DNA from: Diaphorobacter aerolatus
GTDB taxonomy: Bacteria > Pseudomonadota > Gammaproteobacteria > Burkholderiales > Burkholderiaceae_C
Assembly: GCF_014489535.1 (NCBI RefSeq)
Contig: NZ_CP060783.1
Location: 558,001-622,000 of the forward strand
Direction: 5' to 3'
DNA length: 64,000 nt
Made by a program: the position numbers and the translations under genes. Below, one piece after another: positions 1-11,223 of this stretch. How positions within the stretch are numbered: position 1 is the first letter of the stretch; each line of letters opens with the position of its first letter. The notes under the pieces are model-generated. The model was not told the origin of the DNA and ran no database searches. It saw only the letters and a list, made by a program, of their open reading frames with translations.

Positions 1-30
1 TTATCGATTCGTCAACAAACTATAACCACC

Positions 31-1101
31 ATGCTGCAGCATATCTGGCGAGTGCGGGGACTACGCGCTCTTGGTATTGTGTCCCTCCCCTTTGTTCTGA
101 CTGGCTGTGCGGCATGGATGCAGCTTACCGGCGAATCCGAAGAAAATGCGGCACAGCCTGCCGAGGCGGCGCAGGTTGCGGAAGAGTCCGTCGCTGCGTA
201 CAACCGAAACGATCAATCCCCAGGCTTCTTCAGAATGAAGATGGGTACTTATCTGGTCACCGTTCTATATGACGGGAGTTTCGAAATCAACAGCAAGCTG
301 ATGAAAGGCCGCACTCAAGCGCAGATTCTGAATCTGTTGAAGTTGTCGAAACAGCCGCGCGCAGTTCGCACTTCGGTGAACGCTTTCCTGCTTGACGACG
401 GAGAGCGCGTGATCCTGGTGGATGCGGGTGCGTCGACTGCCTTGGGGACAAGCATGGGCAAGCTCGCTACCAGCCTCCAGATGTCGGGATACAAGCCCGA
501 TAGCGTCCAATTCATCCTACTCACGCACCTGCACCCCGATCATGACGGTGGTTTGAATGTGGACGGCGCCGCGGCGTTTCCCAACGCGGAGGTTTACGTG
601 CCGGAGCAGGAGGCGGCCTATTGGCTCTCGGGCGAGCGCGGCAAGGACAACCTGCCCGTCTACAAAGGCGGGCTTGGATCGACGGCAGCCTATAAAGAAG
701 CGGGAAAATTTCATACCTTCACCGTCGGAAGCTCACCGATTCCTGGTGTGCAATCGGTTCCATTGCCGGGTCACACGCCGGGCCACACCGGGTATCGCAT
801 TCGCTCGGGCAAGGAAAGTATGTTGATTTGGGGAGACGTGGTGCACAACGCGGCCTTGCAGCTCAGCGATCCCACGATCACCGTCGAGTTCGACATGGAC
901 CAGAGCAAGGCGCGAGCCACGCGTGCCAAGGCCTTGAAGGACGCAGCCACATCGGGTGAATGGATTGCGGGATCACACCTGCCGTTTCCCGCGATTGGAC
1001 GAGTTCAGGCTGCCGGCAAGACAAGCTACCGTTGGCTACCAATCGACTACGCCCAGGCCATGATGGATGCCGATACCCGGCAACCAATGGACGGCAAGTG
1101 A
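31..1101 (+). CDS. MBL-fold metallo-hydrolase lipoprotein
   Basis: A 356-residue protein of the metallo-beta-lactamase superfamily, probably a zinc hydrolase anchored to a membrane. The N-terminus is a lipoprotein signal with lipobox LTGC (Cys26). The zinc signature THLHPDHDGG lies at residues 165-174 (His166, His168, Asp170, His171). A further metal His248 sits in PGHTPGH, and the bridging Asp269 in GDVVH. This layout is shared by lactonases, glyoxalase II-like enzymes and aryl-sulfatase-like members, so the substrate cannot be named. The gene converges on the T6SS operon and a hairpin terminator lies between them, so a role in secretion is not implied. The ATG at 31 is chosen because the signal peptide starts there. 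Confidence 0.85.
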   Translation: MLQHIWRVRGLRALGIVSLPFVLTGCAAWMQLTGESEENAAQPAEAAQVAEESVAAYNRNDQSPGFFRMKMGTYLVTVLYDGSFEINSKLMKGRTQAQILNLLKLSKQPRAVRTSVNAFLLDDGERVILVDAGASTALGTSMGKLATSLQMSGYKPDSVQFILLTHLHPDHDGGLNVDGAAAFPNAEVYVPEQEAAYWLSGERGKDNLPVYKGGLGSTAAYKEAGKFHTFTVGSSPIPGVQSVPLPGHTPGHTGYRIRSGKESMLIWGDVVHNAALQLSDPTITVEFDMDQSKARATRAKALKDAATSGEWIAGSHLPFPAIGRVQAAGKTSYRWLPIDYAQAMMDADTRQPMDGK

Positions 1102-1167
1102 GTTGGAACCCGGGATTGCCTGCATCAATCGAATCGAATCAAATCGACACGCAGTGAATCCCCAAAC

Positions 1168-1195
1168 AAAAATGGCTCCTGCGAGGAGCCATTTT
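1168..1195. terminator. bidirectional rho-independent terminator
   Basis: A 7-bp perfect stem (TGGCTCC 1173-1179, GGAGCCA 1185-1191) with a 5-base loop is flanked by A5 on the left and T4 on the right. It lies between two convergent genes, the MBL hydrolase and tssQ, so it can stop transcription from both sides. Confidence 0.8.
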
Positions 1196-1212
1196 CGTTA
1201 CCGGGGCACACC

Positions 1213-1721
1213 CTATTTCGACGTTTTGCTCACGTCGGCTTTTGCCTGCTTGAACGCTGGCCCCATACGGGATGACCACTTTCCGCGTTGCTCAATTCAA
1301 ACGCGGGATCAATTTTCAACAGTTGCAGAAAGGTTGCGCGGCACTGATTTGCGTTGTTGTTCACGCAATAACTGAACGCAAGATATTTGAGCGACTTGAT
1401 CTGTAGCTCCGGCCATGCACGGCTGAATACCGGCTCACGGAAGATCCGAATGGCATCAGGATAATTGCCATCGTTGTATTGAGCCAGCCCTTCGGCAAAC
1501 CGCCGCTCCACAGCCGTCAGCGCCGCATTGTCGTTGGTTGCAGTCGGTTCTGCCTCAATGCGCTCGGCGCGAGACGTCGGCGGGGGTGGTGGCTCGGGTG
1601 GAGGTGGCTGAACCGGTATCTCTACGGGCGGCTCTGCTTTTTTGGGCGGCGCGCTTTCACAACCGCTCAATACCAAGAGGGCCACGACAACCGGGGCCAG
1701 CACATGAACATTTTTGAGCAT
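1213..1721 (-). CDS. tssQ: TssQ-family T6SS-associated lipoprotein (3' frameshift)
   Basis: A small lipoprotein at the end of the tssJ-to-ppkA operon. The signal peptide has lipobox LSGC, followed by a proline-rich linker and a TPR-like helical domain (FAEGLAQYNDGNYPDAIRIF) typical of TssQ-family proteins found beside T6SS genes in Burkholderiales. Its exact role is unknown; an outer-membrane association is inferred from the lipobox. As written the frame ends at 1230 with RSSRQKPT. Adding one base in the C4 run at 1261-1264 continues it as GPAFKQAKADVSKTSK and stops at 1213, which fits a helical TPR end better. About 169 residues after repair. Confidence 0.75.
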
Positions 1722-1798
1722 CTCGTCTATTCCTTCGTTGACTCGGGAGTGGCGGGACTGCCAGCGCCGCTACGGTGAATCCCCAGCGGTTCTGGCAA

Positions 1799-3961
1799 TC
1801 AGCGGCCAAATTTGTAGCTTACGGAGGCATCTTTCTTGTCCTCCACTTTCACACTGGTGCTGTAGCTTGGAAAGTCGGCATTCTCGATCACTATACGGTG
1901 GTCACCTTCCGGCAACCACATCCTAACCATTGGCGGTGACGTGCCTTTTTCCACGCCGTTGACAATCACCTTGCCCCAGGGCCTGATCGCAAATTTCACG
2001 AAGGCTCCGGGTTTGTTGGGGACCGCAGAGGTCGCCGCCGATTCACCCGGAGCAGAGGCCGTCGTCGCACTGGATCTTGTCGGCAGTTCACGTCCGGATT
2101 CGCTGGAATTTCCAGGCGTGGATGCACCGGGCAGAGTGCGCCCTGTTTGCGGAGCCGATGCAGAAGGCGACTGGCTCACCGCCGTACCGCGACCGCCGTC
2201 GTTGGTGGTGGGCTGCGCAGGTGGTACGGGACTGACTGGCGGTACTGGCGTGCTGGTCACGGTGGCCGACGCAGGTACCACCGCAGTGCGCGGCGTGACC
2301 ACGGGACTGCTCGCGACAGGCTCCGGTTCGCGGGCATCTTGCTCGCGGATTGCTGCGGGCGAACTCGCGGGCGGCACTGGCGTTGTCGGCTCCACGCTTG
2401 CCTGTTGCGCAGGTTGCGCGGAACGCTCACTCTCCGTCGACACCTGCACTGGCGGTGCCGGGGGCTGACTGCTCCCACCAAGGAAATACGCGGCAAGCGC
2501 CAACACGGCCAGGGCGGCAACCGCGCCGCCCGCATACATTCCCCAAGGTCGCCGGCGATCAACCTGCGGCGGACTCCGAGGCTCGCGCCGCGGTTGCGTG
2601 GGTGGATTCTTGGCAGTTGGAGGTTTGTGCGCCGGGACGGGCTCTTGCTTCGCCGTCTTCTTCGCGGTCGGCTCGCTCGGTGCCCTGGATTCGGGAACGA
2701 CTTGTCTATCCGCATCGGTTGCGGTGGCGACAGGTTCGGTATCCTGCACGACGGTTGCAGTCGGCTCCGATGTCGTGTGGACTACCTTGTCCTCAACAGG
2801 TGCGCCGACAGGGGCCGGCGAGGCTGGCTGGCTCGTCGTCCATTCCTCGTGCGCGGGTTGCAGCAAGGCGTTGCTTGCGGCTGAACCCACAGCCTGAGGT
2901 TCCTGCGATGACGATGACGATGACGCGGCTTCTTCGGCATGCAGGTCGCGTGCGGCCTGCTGGCGCGCAGCTTCGGCAGAGGCGGCCACTGCGGCACCGC
3001 TCAACGTGGGCAGCACCTGATACGGAGAAACAGGCGCTTCGTTGGCGAACAGTTCAGCCGCAAATTCCTCGATGGATTGCGGCCGATCGGGCGGAAAGAG
3101 TGCCAGCGCGTGATCGACGGCCCTGGAGAATTGAGGGGTGAACGGCAGATCCGGCTGGGCACTGAGCTTCTTGATGGGATCCTTGACAAGACGCGCCACG
3201 GATGCGGTGGGAGCCTTTCCCGCCGCCGCGAAATAAAGCACTGCTCCGGCGCCGTAGATGTCGGTCCACGGGCCCTGGCGCATGGACTCGTCGTCGGCGT
3301 ATTGCTCGATGGGCGCAAAACCCGGTTTGAGAATCACCGTCAGCGCCTGCGTCATGTCTCCGATGACCTGCCGCGCCGCCCCAAAGTCCAGCAGCATCGG
3401 CGCGCCGGAATCGAGAATCATGATGTTGTCGGGCGAGAGGTCGCGGTGATAACAATTGCGCGAGTGGAGCAGCTTCAACGCATCGAGCACCGGCGCAATC
3501 ACCTGCTTGAGCCAGCCCTCGTCTCGGCCGCGTTCGGGATCGTTCTGCAGGATCTGGCGCATGGTCTTGCCCTGGCAATACTGCATGACCATGTATGCCG
3601 TGCCGTTCTGTTCCCAGAAGCGATGAATGCGGATCAGCGAGTGATGCTCGAACTGCGCCAGAATGCGTGCCTCTTTCAAAAAGCTCTGCAACCCGGTTTT
3701 GAAGGTGCTTTCGTATTTCTCGAATCGCGGCAACACGATGCCGTCGGCATTGCGATAGGCAATGGCGCCCGGCAGATACTCCTTGATGGCGACCGTGCGC
3801 TCCAACTGGTGATCGTGTGCGAGATACACAATCGAGAAGCCCCCTTCACCAATGACGGAAATAATCTCGAATTCACCCAGACGGGTGTGCAGAGGCAAGC
3901 TCATGGGCGTGCCAGCACTTGGCGTGGGCCCTGGTTGGCTCTCGGTTGATTCATGCACCAT
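1799..3961 (-). CDS. ppkA: T6SS serine/threonine protein kinase, PpkA-type, with PEGA tail
   Basis: A 720-residue Hanks-type kinase. The glycine loop GEGGFS is at residues 38-43, the ATP lysine K60 in VAIKEY, catalytic HRD at 172-174 and DFG at 192-194. A long Pro/Ala/Ser/Thr-rich linker follows, then one membrane span near residues 475-500 (GGAVAALAVLALAAYFLG), a second low-complexity stretch, and a C-terminal PEGA-like domain (PWGKVIVNGVEKGTSPP). This predicts a cytoplasmic kinase and a periplasmic sensor. In known T6SS systems such a kinase phosphorylates an FHA protein and is opposed by a PP2C phosphatase; both partners are encoded here (tagH, pppA). It lies between tagF and tssQ. The ATG at 3961 has a purine-rich AAAGAGAAA upstream. 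Confidence 0.9.
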   Translation of the reverse strand: MVHESTESQPGPTPSAGTPMSLPLHTRLGEFEIISVIGEGGFSIVYLAHDHQLERTVAIKEYLPGAIAYRNADGIVLPRFEKYESTFKTGLQSFLKEARILAQFEHHSLIRIHRFWEQNGTAYMVMQYCQGKTMRQILQNDPERGRDEGWLKQVIAPVLDALKLLHSRNCYHRDLSPDNIMILDSGAPMLLDFGAARQVIGDMTQALTVILKPGFAPIEQYADDESMRQGPWTDIYGAGAVLYFAAAGKAPTASVARLVKDPIKKLSAQPDLPFTPQFSRAVDHALALFPPDRPQSIEEFAAELFANEAPVSPYQVLPTLSGAAVAASAEAARQQAARDLHAEEAASSSSSSQEPQAVGSAASNALLQPAHEEWTTSQPASPAPVGAPVEDKVVHTTSEPTATVVQDTEPVATATDADRQVVPESRAPSEPTAKKTAKQEPVPAHKPPTAKNPPTQPRREPRSPPQVDRRRPWGMYAGGAVAALAVLALAAYFLGGSSQPPAPPVQVSTESERSAQPAQQASVEPTTPVPPASSPAAIREQDAREPEPVASSPVVTPRTAVVPASATVTSTPVPPVSPVPPAQPTTNDGGRGTAVSQSPSASAPQTGRTLPGASTPGNSSESGRELPTRSSATTASAPGESAATSAVPNKPGAFVKFAIRPWGKVIVNGVEKGTSPPMVRMWLPEGDHRIVIENADFPSYSTSVKVEDKKDASVSYKFGR

Positions 3962-4011
3962 GGAAATTTTCTCTTTGTTTACTGCACCGCGTCATCACTC
4001 TATCCCGGATG

Positions 4012-4779
4012 TCAACGGGTGGCACGGCCAAACAGCCACGTCAGCAATTGGCCGTCGAGCGCAGATTCATACGCCAGCGCCTTGAGTTGAGCGCCACCGG
4101 CAGGATGGGTCCACCAGAAGCTCGGGCTGTTCGCACTGTGCAGGCTCGGCATGATGTCGGGCCACGGAAAGGCCGATTCGCGCGTCGCAGGTCGTGTGTT
4201 CATATCAGATTCGCAAGGGCCACCCGTTCCGCTCGCTCCCAGAACGTCCAGAATGTCGGAGCCGCTGCCCGTCATCGGGTTGCTGTAGGCCTGCGAAGCC
4301 GGAGCCCAGCCTTGACGCCACTGGGTGAGCACGTTGGCCCAGATCGAATCCAGCGTCGCACGTGGCCACGCGCGGCGGATGGCGATGTGCAACTGTTGTC
4401 CCGTGAGATGCAGCAGCATGGGCAGTTCCATCACCAGTTCGGTGGAGCGCAATAGATCTTCTCGCTGAAATACATACCCGACCACGAACGGATATTGCCG
4501 CCCTACCCGATCCACGCTCGGCGCCAAACTGCCGGCGACGACATAGGGCATGTTCATCGGATTGAAAGGGACGAGGAAATTCCACACCGCACTGCCGGCC
4601 ATGGAGTCGCGCCAGCTGTCACCAAACTGCGAACGTCCCTGCATCATGCCCGCCTGAAGCCAGTCCTCGAACCGCGCACGTACCGCCGTTCTCGGATTGC
4701 TCCACAGGAAATCACCGTGGCTTGGCAGCTTGCCGCCCCAGATGATTTCTACTTTGGATAGATCATTGGTGTTGAACAT
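4012..4779 (-). CDS. tagF: TagF, T6SS-associated protein (ImpM family)
   Basis: A 255-residue protein of the TagF/ImpM family, recognised by the N-terminal block WGGKLPSHGDFLW and the downstream VVGYVFQRE region. In characterised systems TagF is a cytoplasmic post-translational repressor of T6SS firing that acts with the FHA protein and the threonine-phosphorylation pathway. Here it lies between tssM and ppkA, as in many clusters of the PpkA/PppA/Fha type. It is intact, with ordinary length. Confidence 0.88.
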   Translation of the reverse strand: MFNTNDLSKVEIIWGGKLPSHGDFLWSNPRTAVRARFEDWLQAGMMQGRSQFGDSWRDSMAGSAVWNFLVPFNPMNMPYVVAGSLAPSVDRVGRQYPFVVGYVFQREDLLRSTELVMELPMLLHLTGQQLHIAIRRAWPRATLDSIWANVLTQWRQGWAPASQAYSNPMTGSGSDILDVLGASGTGGPCESDMNTRPATRESAFPWPDIMPSLHSANSPSFWWTHPAGGAQLKALAYESALDGQLLTWLFGRATR

Positions 4780-4833
4780 GTGTCGGGGTCGGTGTCGTTA
4801 TTGCTGCAATTCTCTTTCGAATCAATGGGTTCG

Positions 4834-7800
4834 TTAGCCCGGACAACTGAAGGTCTGCAGTTGGTTGAGTCGGAACGGATTCTGCACGCTGCCTGCCGTC
4901 ACTTCGAACACCACCTTCTTGCCACCGACCAGCGCCGTTGCCGTGAATGACTCGGGGCGAGACCCCGCGGCCAGCGTGAGCTTGTCAAAGAAACGATGCA
5001 AGGCCCATGCGCCATCTGCCGTCATGGCATTTTGCCCGCCAGACTTGTCGGTAATCTGCAATGACACCTGCTGGCGACCTCGCGGCCCCGGCCATGATAC
5101 GGGCTGACTCATCTGTGGGCCGTGGGCGTAGCGGAGTACCGTGCCGTCCACGTCCAGCGCCATGTTCGAAATGGAAGGATCCATTTCGACCACCTTCATC
5201 TCGATGCGCAGTTTCGGCAGCGAGTCGCCTGAAAAGAACACGCTCTTGATCACGCTGGCTTTCTGAAACGATCCGAGGTTCGCCCCGCCGCCAGTGGAGC
5301 TACCGTCGATGCTCTTTTTGTACGTCCAGGTGGTCGTATCGACGATCTGAGCAAGATTGCGGTTGAAAAAGTCATCCATCAGGCCACCGCTACCGAACAG
5401 GCGCGCAAAATCCTGCGGCGTGACATCGTCCGTGGACCCGCGATTCAGCGGATAGCGACCAGCCAGGGCCTTGCGGCAAAAATCGCCGACATTCGCGCGT
5501 AGCTCCGACGTCACCTTGGCATTGGCCATGCTCGCAATCTCGCGACTGCCCGTGTTGGCAATGCCGCCCAGCATCGCACCGAGCGGCGCAGGCAGGCGTG
5601 AGGCTTCGGTCTTCAATCGCAGCACGGTGTCGTTGCTCGGCGGCGTGCCCCCGAACGGTGCGCCGCATCGGCCGCGATCAGGGTGCCGTAGTATTCATCC
5701 AGCGTCTTGAGCAGCGAGTCGATGGGCATGTTGCCCTGAGTCTGCTGGCCCGGCGCGCCAACGAGCCGACGCAGCGGCTCGAAATAATCATCGACGATAC
5801 GTTCATCGCGCGTCGCGCGCGTGGCCTGGGATCCGGGCACCGGCCCCACCACACGTTCGAAATCATCGCGCGTGTTCTTGAGTTTCTGTGCCATCTTGTC
5901 GACCACCGTCTGCTGCCCTTTTTCCGGCTCACGCAGCAACGTGGTTTCGCGAACCACGGCGCGCAAAAAAAGGGGTAGCGGCGAGTCTGGGGCGGAGAGC
6001 ACCGCCATGCGCTGGATCGACGATTGCAGCGAATCGCTGGGGATCAGTTGCACGTCCTGCATGAGTTGCGACCAGGTCTGCTGGTACTCGCGAAGGTACA
6101 GCAGCCGCACCTCGCGCACGAGCTTGCCCTGCATGGCCTCGCCGAGCTGGGCCTTGATGCTTTGCTCGCCGAGACCCAGCACCCAGCCCTCGTCGTCGCT
6201 GACCTCGGTGACAACGCCAGCCACCGATTTGTCGAACAGATCCCAGTAACCCTGATAGGTGAACAGGCCGGGAACGCCTCGATTGAGCGGTTGTCCACTC
6301 TTGCGCATGAACACGTTGGCAGCCTGCGGCCCCGCGACGTCCATGATGTTGAACTCACGCATGCTCTCGCGCATCAACCTGCTGCGCAGCCGGAAGTACA
6401 CGCGCTGCGCGGTCGACAGGCTGGCCAGACGAGTACGCACGCTGCTCACCAGTTCCGTGTTGATCGGGAACGGCGAACTCACAACCCGGCCGTCGGCGAA
6501 CAACGCACTCACATGCTGCTCGATGCTCTTCGCCGTCGCCGGATCGGCATCGGGCAGCAAAAAGGTTTTGATGTCGGTGATCACCCAGTCACGCATCGTC
6601 TTGGGCGAATAGTGCTCGGGTTGCTGGAGCATCAAATAGGCTCTGAGCGCTTCGTACAGATATTCCAGATTATTGGCAGGAGGATTTCTGAGCGTGGCTT
6701 CGAGTCGTTTGGAGACGAATGGCAGCAGCCCGTTGTCCAGCATCCGCTGGTAGGCGTTGTCGGCGGCAGCACTGACCTTCGCGCCCTGGTAGAGACCGTA
6801 GCGGTAGTTCGTTGGCGGATCATCGCTCTGGAAATCCTTCATGTCGCCGATACCCTTGACCTGCTCCAACAGCTTCAGCAAGCCGCCGAGATCAGCCGTG
6901 TTGGCGTCGTAGTGCGCAATCGATTTCGATGCCTGTTCGGCGTTGTCGCTCGCCTGCGCAAGATATTGATTGTTGTTGCCGTAGCTGATCAGCCAGGCCG
7001 CAATGGCACCGAGCAGCAACAGTACCGACAAGCCATATCCGAGATAGGTAAACAGGCGCGTACGCCGCTCCCACTTCACGTTTCGACCGGCAAGATGCGA
7101 CTCGGCGAAGATCACCTTGACCAACAGGTCGTACAGGAAATAGCTCTTGCCGGAATCCGTGTTCTGCGCGGTCGGCACGTGGCCTGCGGACGAAAACTGT
7201 TTGCGCAGGCTGCCGAGCACGCGATCGTAGACCGTGCCTTCCTGCGTTCCGCTGCTGAAGTACACGCCGCGCAGCAACGGCTGCTGCGTCAGGCGCGATT
7301 CGGCGAACACGAAGTCAACCGCCTTCGCAACTCGTGCCTGCAAACCGGCGAACTGCTGCGGGAATGCGTAGATGTAGTTGCGCCGACGCAGTTCCTGCTC
7401 GCGGGCCAGATGCGCATCCTGTACGCTGAAAAGCGATTGCTCCAGCGCTGCCCATTCCTGCTGGAACGCGGCCTTTGTTGGACGATTGGTTTTGGACTTG
7501 TCCGAATACGGAAAGGTGAAGCCCCAGACCTGCTTGCGCTGCTCGTTGCTGTAGCCGCCGAAGAAGTCATTGAAGCCAGCGAGCAGATCCACCTTGGTCA
7601 CCCATAGATAAACCGGCAGTTCGATCGCAAACGAACCCTGCAGCTCGTTGAGACGCTCACGCAGTGCCGTGAGGTGCTGCACCAGTTCATCGTCGGTAAA
7701 GGTCAGCAGGTCGGAAACGCTCAGCGTCAACATGACGCCGTTCACCGGTTGCCTCGGGCGGTATTTCTTGAGCAACCCCAGAAAGCCCTGCCACTCCGTC

Positions 7801-8433
7801 TTGTCCACGTCTTCGTTGCTGTCGTGCGTCGTGTAGCGTCCGGCGGTATCGATGACGACCGCCTGGTCGGTGAACCACCAGTCGCAGTTGCGCGTTCCGC
7901 CCACGCCTTGAAGCGCGGCCTTGCCGTACTGGCCGGCCAATGGAAAATCCAGCCCGAATTCACAAGCGCCGTGGTCTTGCCCGAACCCGGGGCGCCGACG
8001 ATGATGTACCAGGGCAGTTCATAGATGAACTTGCGCCCCAGATGCCGTTGTGCGACTTGCCGTCCACGCGCATCGACTTGAGCGTCCTGGCGGCCTCGGA
8101 GAACCGTCCTTGAAGTTCAACGACCTCGTCGCTCACATCGGAATTCTTGCGCTGCGTCTCTACCGCGTCCTTGATGCGACCGATGCGGTCGAACAGGAGA
8201 TTGTTCACGCGTCGGCGACGCCAGAACGACACCAGCAACCACAGGAAATACAGGCCGAACAGGCAACCGATGATCCACCAGCGCACGCGCATGGACTCCA
8301 GCGGCCGGTAATCCGCAAACGCGAACAGCGGCCCCGCAAACCACACGAACAACGACAGCGCCAAGACACCGACAAACACCCAGAAGGCGCGGCTCACGAA
8401 GAAACCAAAAATACGTCTCAACCAATACATCAT
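4834..8433 (-). CDS. tssM: TssM (IcmF), T6SS inner-membrane ATP-binding-type protein; three frameshifts
   Basis: The large membrane-complex subunit, about 1200 residues after repair. The N-terminus has two membrane spans (FWVFVGVLALSLFVWF and WWIIGCLFGLYFLWLLV), followed by a Walker A segment GAPGSGKTTALVNSG and IcmF motifs (DTAGRYTTHDSNEDVDK). A third span (GYGLSVLLLLGAIAAWLI) precedes the large periplasmic IcmF-related and C-terminal domains. The gene is broken in three places by a missing base: C4 at 8036-8039, C3 at 7953-7955 and C5 at 5648-5652. One base at each makes a continuous protein; the middle two flank the Walker A loop, which is invisible without repair. The start overlaps the repaired tssL stop as ATGA. 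With TssJ and TssL it forms the trans-envelope complex. Confidence 0.9.
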
Positions 8434-9781
8434 CTTTTAGCCTCCGGTGAGGCAGGCTGTGCGGGGCGGCAGACGGGTTGGTTGCCAGCGGCGCGGACGC
8501 TGCCGTGGGCGCGGCGAACAGCACCACCTCCACGCGTCGATTGCGCGCGCGTCCCTCAGCGGTCTTGTTGTCGGCCACCGGCTGGGCATCGCCGAGCCCT
8601 TGCGCACGCAAACGTCCGGGCGCTACGCCCCGGCTTTTCAAAATCGCTGCTACCTGTTCGGCGCGTTCGCGTGAGAGTTCAAAGTTGGATGGATAACGGG
8701 CCGTCCGGATCGGTTGATTGTCGGTATATCCGCTCACCATCACGTTCCCTTGCCGCGTAGCCAGCGCATCCGCGATTCGCGTAAGCACCGGCATATACGC
8801 GGGAAGCACATTGGTCGAGCCCGATGCAAACAGCCCGTCGCCACGCAGCACGATGGTACTGCGGTCCGCCTCGTCATGCACGGTCACCAGGCCCTCACGA
8901 ATCTCGGGTTCGAGGAACTTGCCGAAACGCACTTCGGCCGGTCTTGCCGCAGCCACCACCGGTCGATTCAGGTGCAGGCCGTTGATGCTGGAGAACAGCG
9001 AATCCGAGCGATTGGCCAGCGAGAACGAAAACCACAGAAAGCATCCAAGGCCGATGAGTGCGGCCAGGCAGGCGACGACCCAGGCGGGCAGAAGCCGCCA
9101 GCCCTGCGGGCCACCACCGCTGGCGCCCTTCCAGTGCGGCGAAAGAGTGTCGTCACTGCCGACGCCCAGGTCCCGCAAAATGGTCCAGAGTCGCTGGCGC
9201 AGCGTTTCCAGTTGCGCGCGTCCATTGTCGACAACGCGAAACCGCCCTTCCAGGCCGAGCGAAATGCAGTAGTACATCAGCTCCAGCAAATCACGATACT
9301 GCTGCGGATTCTGCGCAAGCTTCGAGAGCAACTGAAAGAACTTCTCGCCGCCCCAGGTCTCGTTATGAAAGGTCACGAGCAGACTGTGCCGCGACCACAC
9401 GCCCGAGCCGCCCCAGGGCGTCTGGGCCGCAGACTCGTCGAGCAGCGTGCACAGGCAATAACGGGCACCCACGACCGTCTCGGGTGCGACGTTGAGCGAG
9501 CGCGCGCGTCGCTCGAAGTCATGAATCTTCTCGATCAGAAACTCACGAAACCGGGCCGGGTCACCCATCTGTGCCGTATTCCGAATCTGGGGCACGAGAT
9601 TGAGAACCGGATTGGCCGCCATCACCAGTGGATTGGAACCACTGACGACGTCCGGCAGGTCAAGCACCTGAGCCGTGGCCGCCCCAGGCTGAGGACCGGC
9701 TGCCGCGTCTGAGGCGACGTGCGGCTGTTGCTCGGTGCCGAAAAGCGCATCTATGGACGTGAATGAGGGTGGACTGGACAC
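8430..9781 (-). CDS. tssL: TssL (DotU) with C-terminal OmpA-like domain; 3' frameshift
   Basis: An evolved TssL. The DotU cytoplasmic domain has the signature RYCLCTLLDESAAQTPWG, followed by a single membrane span (AWVVACLAALIGLGCFLWF) and a periplasmic OmpA-like peptidoglycan-binding domain (GYTDNQPIRTARYPSN, ELSRERAEQV, RARNRRVEVVLF) that keeps the Asp and Arg used for binding diaminopimelate. As written the frame runs on into tssM. One base added in the G4 run at 8463-8466 ends it with PASPEAKR and a TGA that overlaps the tssM ATG (ATGA coupling), giving 450 residues. The start is GTG at 9781, with only a weak A-rich ribosome site. Confidence 0.9.
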
Positions 9782-9870
9782 AAAGATTCTTTTTCAGTTT
9801 TGTTCAGCGCTAGCACGCCGGTCTGGCCAGATCGGGCGTGCACCATAACTGTTCAGCGAACGCTCTGGCC

Positions 9871-11199
9871 TCAAGGTTTGATGGCCCAGAACTCCAACCG
9901 CAAGCCCGGAAAATCGCCGGCGATATGCATGGCGACACCACCTGAGCGCTGCAATTGGTCCCACAACTCGTTGGTCGTGTCGAGCTGGAAATAGTTGTAG
10001 TTCGCGTGATAGGGCAGCTCGCGCGGAGCAATCGGCATCGGATGAACGCGCACGCCCGGCAGGTGCAGGTTGACCAGATCGCGAATCTTCTCCACCGGGC
10101 CAATCTTCACCTGGGTCGGGAACCGCGAGCGCACCACGTCGGCAGGCAATTCGGCGAATACCGCCAGCACGAAGCTCGCCTCCTTGACCAGATTGAGATC
10201 GGGAATGACACCGACGCGCACGCCATACTGCCGCTCGTGCAACTCGATCGGGATCGCATTCTGTTCGAGCACCATCGACAGCGAACGCCGAATGTCGGCC
10301 ACCAGCGCCTCAAAGCACGGGCTCGGCTCGTCATGGTCGTACACGGGGTATTGAATCGGCCTGCGACCTTCGCGCGTGAAGGTCGACAGCTCGCCCGCGA
10401 GCTCCAGCAGATTCCCATAGACACGTTCGGGATGAAGAATCTGGTGGTCGCGCAGATGCGTGATCATGGGCTGCCAGCGGTTGATGATGTTGAGCATCAT
10501 GAAGTCGCCCACTTCCGCAATACCGCCGCGCCCCGGCTGCAGCACGCGCGCCGCAAGCGCCTCGCCGCGCTGGTGCAGCAGCCCGGCGATGTCGTCCACC
10601 ATCGAATGCAGCAGCGAACTCTGGCCATAGGTGATCGACGGTTGTATGAACCGGTGGTCGATCACCACCGTGCCGTCGTTTCGCCGCTCAAGCACATGCA
10701 CCACGCCGATGCGCAGCCACTCGTCCGTGATGCGTGACGCGGGAATCAGCTTGGCGCGCATGTGCGCCACCTGCGCGAGCGCGGGTTCGCCCGATTCCGA
10801 ATTCGAATCGGTCAGATCCGCATCCTCGGCGGTATAGCGCGCGAGCACATCGTCGTCCTGGAAACTCAGCTCCGTGGCGAACACCCGGCGCATCGGAAGC
10901 GCGAGATAAATGCGTTCGTCCTTGAGCGCCTTGTCCACCTCCAGCGGCTCGACCATGGCGTCCTGCCCGGGAAAGCTGAACGGCGTGCCATCGGGGAACA
11001 CTCCCACCGCTTTCACGAGCGCAATCTTGCCGAGAGCAAGCGCTTCGAGGTCCAGCACCAGTTCCCGAAATCCCCAGAAATACGGCTCGGCGGACATCGC
11101 ACGCGAATGCGAGAAAAACTCCAGATAGCGCTCTTGCTGCTGGAAATGTTGCGGTCGCAGGAACATGCCTTCAGACCACACCACCTTGCGTGAATACAT
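9871..11199 (-). CDS. tssK: TssK, T6SS baseplate protein
   Basis: A 442-residue TssK, complete and in frame, with the typical N-terminus VVWSEGMFLRPQHFQQQERY and the terminal motif LEFWAIKP. TssK is a trimeric cytoplasmic baseplate part that connects the TssEFG wedges to TssL/TssM. It lies 24 bp after tssJ, with GGGAG upstream of the ATG at 11199, and is followed by tssL after an 89-bp gap. Confidence 0.95.
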   Translation of the reverse strand: MYSRKVVWSEGMFLRPQHFQQQERYLEFFSHSRAMSAEPYFWGFRELVLDLEALALGKIALVKAVGVFPDGTPFSFPGQDAMVEPLEVDKALKDERIYLALPMRRVFATELSFQDDDVLARYTAEDADLTDSNSESGEPALAQVAHMRAKLIPASRITDEWLRIGVVHVLERRNDGTVVIDHRFIQPSITYGQSSLLHSMVDDIAGLLHQRGEALAARVLQPGRGGIAEVGDFMMLNIINRWQPMITHLRDHQILHPERVYGNLLELAGELSTFTREGRRPIQYPVYDHDEPSPCFEALVADIRRSLSMVLEQNAIPIELHERQYGVRVGVIPDLNLVKEASFVLAVFAELPADVVRSRFPTQVKIGPVEKIRDLVNLHLPGVRVHPMPIAPRELPYHANYNYFQLDTTNELWDQLQRSGGVAMHIAGDFPGLRLEFWAIKP

Positions 11200-11223
11200 C
11201 TCTCGACTCCCTCTGGAAGCAAT

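Noticed and set aside
6024-7607. A 527-codon open frame on the plus strand opposite tssM
   Set aside because: Antisense shadow; no family match and no start signal.
4834-8433. TssM as a decayed pseudogene
   Set aside because: All three breaks are single-base losses at homopolymers and the joined protein keeps every family motif, including Walker A.
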